Shown piece after piece: positions 5,250 to 6,356 of a stretch of DNA of 6,356 nucleotides. Below the pieces are notes generated by a model, which had not been told where the DNA came from, ran no database searches, and saw nothing but the letters and a program-made list of their open reading frames with translations. A program made the position numbers and the translations under genes. Where the stretch lies: assembly GCA_902783095.1 (NCBI GenBank), contig CACZPX010000050.1, positions 1 through 6,356 of the forward strand. The letters run 5' to 3'. The DNA comes from an uncultured Lachnospiraceae bacterium (GTDB lineage Bacteria > Bacillota > Clostridia > Lachnospirales > Lachnospiraceae). Every line of letters begins with the position of its first letter. The stretch's first letter is position 1.

Positions 5250-6356
5250 TTACTGGGGCAGGACTTCGCAGGACACCTTGCCGGAAACGGGGGCGTTGCC
5301 CTCCTGCACGGCCTTGCGGTGCTTGAAGAAATCCATTGCGACCTGCGGGAACAGCGCGTAGGACAGCACGTCCTCATCCTGCTGCTTCCACTCGGCGATC
5401 TCGGCTTCCAGCTTCTCCAGCTCGTCCGGGATCAGATCCGCGGGACGGCAGGTGATGGTCTCCTTGTCGCCGATGCACTTCTTCTTGGCTTCCTCGTTGA
5501 ACGGACGCACGGTCTTGCCGTACTCGCCGGAGAAGATGGCCTTGGTCTCCTTGGTGGCGATCTTGTAGCGCTCTCCCATCAGCACGTTGAACACGGACTG
5601 CGTACCGACGATCTGGGAGGACGGCGTCACCAGCGGCGGCATGCCCATGTCCTCACGAACGCGCGGGACCTCGGCAAGCACTTCATAGAAGCGGTTTTCC
5701 GCATGCTGGTCCTTCAGCTGTGAGACCAGGTTGGACAGCATTCCGCCCGGGACCTGATACTTTAAGGTGTTGATATCCACGCCCAGAACCTTCGGGGAAA
5801 GCAGACCGCTCTCCAGGGCTTTTTCACGCAGCGGGCGGAAATACTCGGCGATCTCCACCAGCTTGTCCAGATCCAGACCGGAGTCGAACTCGCTGCCGCG
5901 GAACGCTTCCACCATGACCTCGGTAGCCGGCTGGCTGGTGCCCAGCGCAAACGGGGAGATGGCGGTATCGATGATGTCCGCGCCGGCCTGTACGCCGCGC
6001 ATGTAGCTCATGGCGCCGCAGCCGCTGGTGTAGTGGGTATGCAGTTCGATCGGGACCGTGATGACCTTCTTCATGTCGCGGACCAGGCTCTCCGCCTCTT
6101 CCGGGACCAGCAGGGCAGCCATGTCCTTGATGCAGACGGAATCCGCGCCCATGTCCTCCATGCGCTTGGCCAGATCGCAGTAGTACTCGTGCGTATAGGG
6201 CTCGCCCAGCGTATAGGAGATGGCCGTCTGGACCTCTCCGCCGTACTTCTTGGCCGCGTTCACGGCGGTCTCAAGGTTGCGCAGATCGTTTAAAGCGTCA
6301 AAGATACGGATGATGTCGATGCCGTTGTCCAGGGACTTCTTGACGAAGTAGTCCAC
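5250..6356 (-). CDS. oadA: Biotin-dependent carboxyltransferase subunit (oxaloacetate decarboxylase alpha / pyruvate carboxylase subunit B), 5' end outside window
   Basis: The visible 368 residues are the carboxyltransferase part of the OadA/PycB/transcarboxylase-5S family, which moves a carboxyl group between biotin and pyruvate or oxaloacetate. In the fragment, IRIFDALNDLRN (16-27) is the TIM-barrel core. K77 in VCIKDMAALL is the lysine that is carbamylated as a metal ligand in relatives. H106 and H108 in ELHTHYTSG bind the metal, and DTAISPFALGTSQPATE (130-146) is the substrate/biotin region. The PGGMLSNL motif and the C-terminal PYC_OADA-type region follow. The first codon at the window edge is GTG read as Val inside the gene, so about 90-110 residues are missing. 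The protein ends in VSGKVSCEVLPQ with no lipoyl/biotinyl AMKM motif, so the biotin carrier must be a separate protein. Whether it acts as a sodium-pumping decarboxylase or a carboxylase cannot be told here. The gene is closed by a strong terminator. Confidence 0.88.
   Translation of the reverse strand: MDYFVKKSLDNGIDIIRIFDALNDLRNLETAVNAAKKYGGEVQTAISYTLGEPYTHEYYCDLAKRMEDMGADSVCIKDMAALLVPEEAESLVRDMKKVITVPIELHTHYTSGCGAMSYMRGVQAGADIIDTAISPFALGTSQPATEVMVEAFRGSEFDSGLDLDKLVEIAEYFRPLREKALESGLLSPKVLGVDINTLKYQVPGGMLSNLVSQLKDQHAENRFYEVLAEVPRVREDMGMPPLVTPSSQIVGTQSVFNVLMGERYKIATKETKAIFSGEYGKTVRPFNEEAKKKCIGDKETITCRPADLIPDELEKLEAEIAEWKQQDEDVLSYALFPQVAMDFFKHRKAVQEGNAPVSGKVSCEVLPQ

Noticed and set aside
6354..6356. 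GTG at the window edge as the start codon of the carboxyltransferase
   Set aside because: The family continues for about 100 residues before this point, and the codon is an internal Val; the true start lies outside the window.

Overview
This window reads as a chromosomal housekeeping region of a GC-rich Clostridia (Firmicutes) bacterium, plausibly a gut Lachnospiraceae or Oscillospiraceae member. The evidence is the gene order flavoprotein-cmk-ispH-rpsA, the four-domain clostridial S1 protein, the single-chain type glycyl-tRNA synthetase, and short palindromic repeats of a kind I recall from gut Clostridia. All recognisable genes lie on the minus strand, so transcription runs from position 6356 towards 1.

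Layout in the direction of transcription. (i) 6356-5250: the C-terminal 368 residues of a biotin-dependent carboxyltransferase (oxaloacetate decarboxylase alpha / pyruvate carboxylase subunit B type). It lacks a biotinyl domain and is closed by a strong intrinsic terminator at 5203-5228. (ii) 5200-5055: three tandem copies of a 32-nt palindromic repeat and a short leader. (iii) 5054-975: a compact cluster of a BaiN/HI0933-like flavoprotein, cytidylate kinase, IspH and ribosomal protein S1. The cmk/ispH and ispH/rpsA pairs overlap by 23 and 20 nt, while the flavoprotein and cmk are separated by 136 nt of palindromic repeats. (iv) 974-885: a nested arrangement in which a near-consensus promoter sits directly upstream of, and probably initiates inside, the rpsA terminator hairpin. 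(v) 884-189: an unrecognised lipoprotein. (vi) 188-124: a hairpin leader, then the first 41 codons of glyQS running off the window.

The coding content is ordinary core metabolism: nucleotide salvage, the isoprenoid MEP pathway, translation and a C3/C4 carboxyl-transfer enzyme. The interest lies in the joints. The last third of ispH plus the ispH/rpsA junction is a sharply AT-rich segment (about 45% GC against about 70% just upstream), which suggests a recombinant gene. IspH and S1, which are one polypeptide in many Clostridia, are separate here by a frame offset that one base would remove. The promoter-within-terminator design would let the lipoprotein gene escape termination. Palindromic repeats of one family flank the flavoprotein gene on both sides in opposite orientations, and a second palindromic element supplies the Shine-Dalgarno of cmk. 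I found no mobile-element gene, CRISPR array, tRNA or rRNA.
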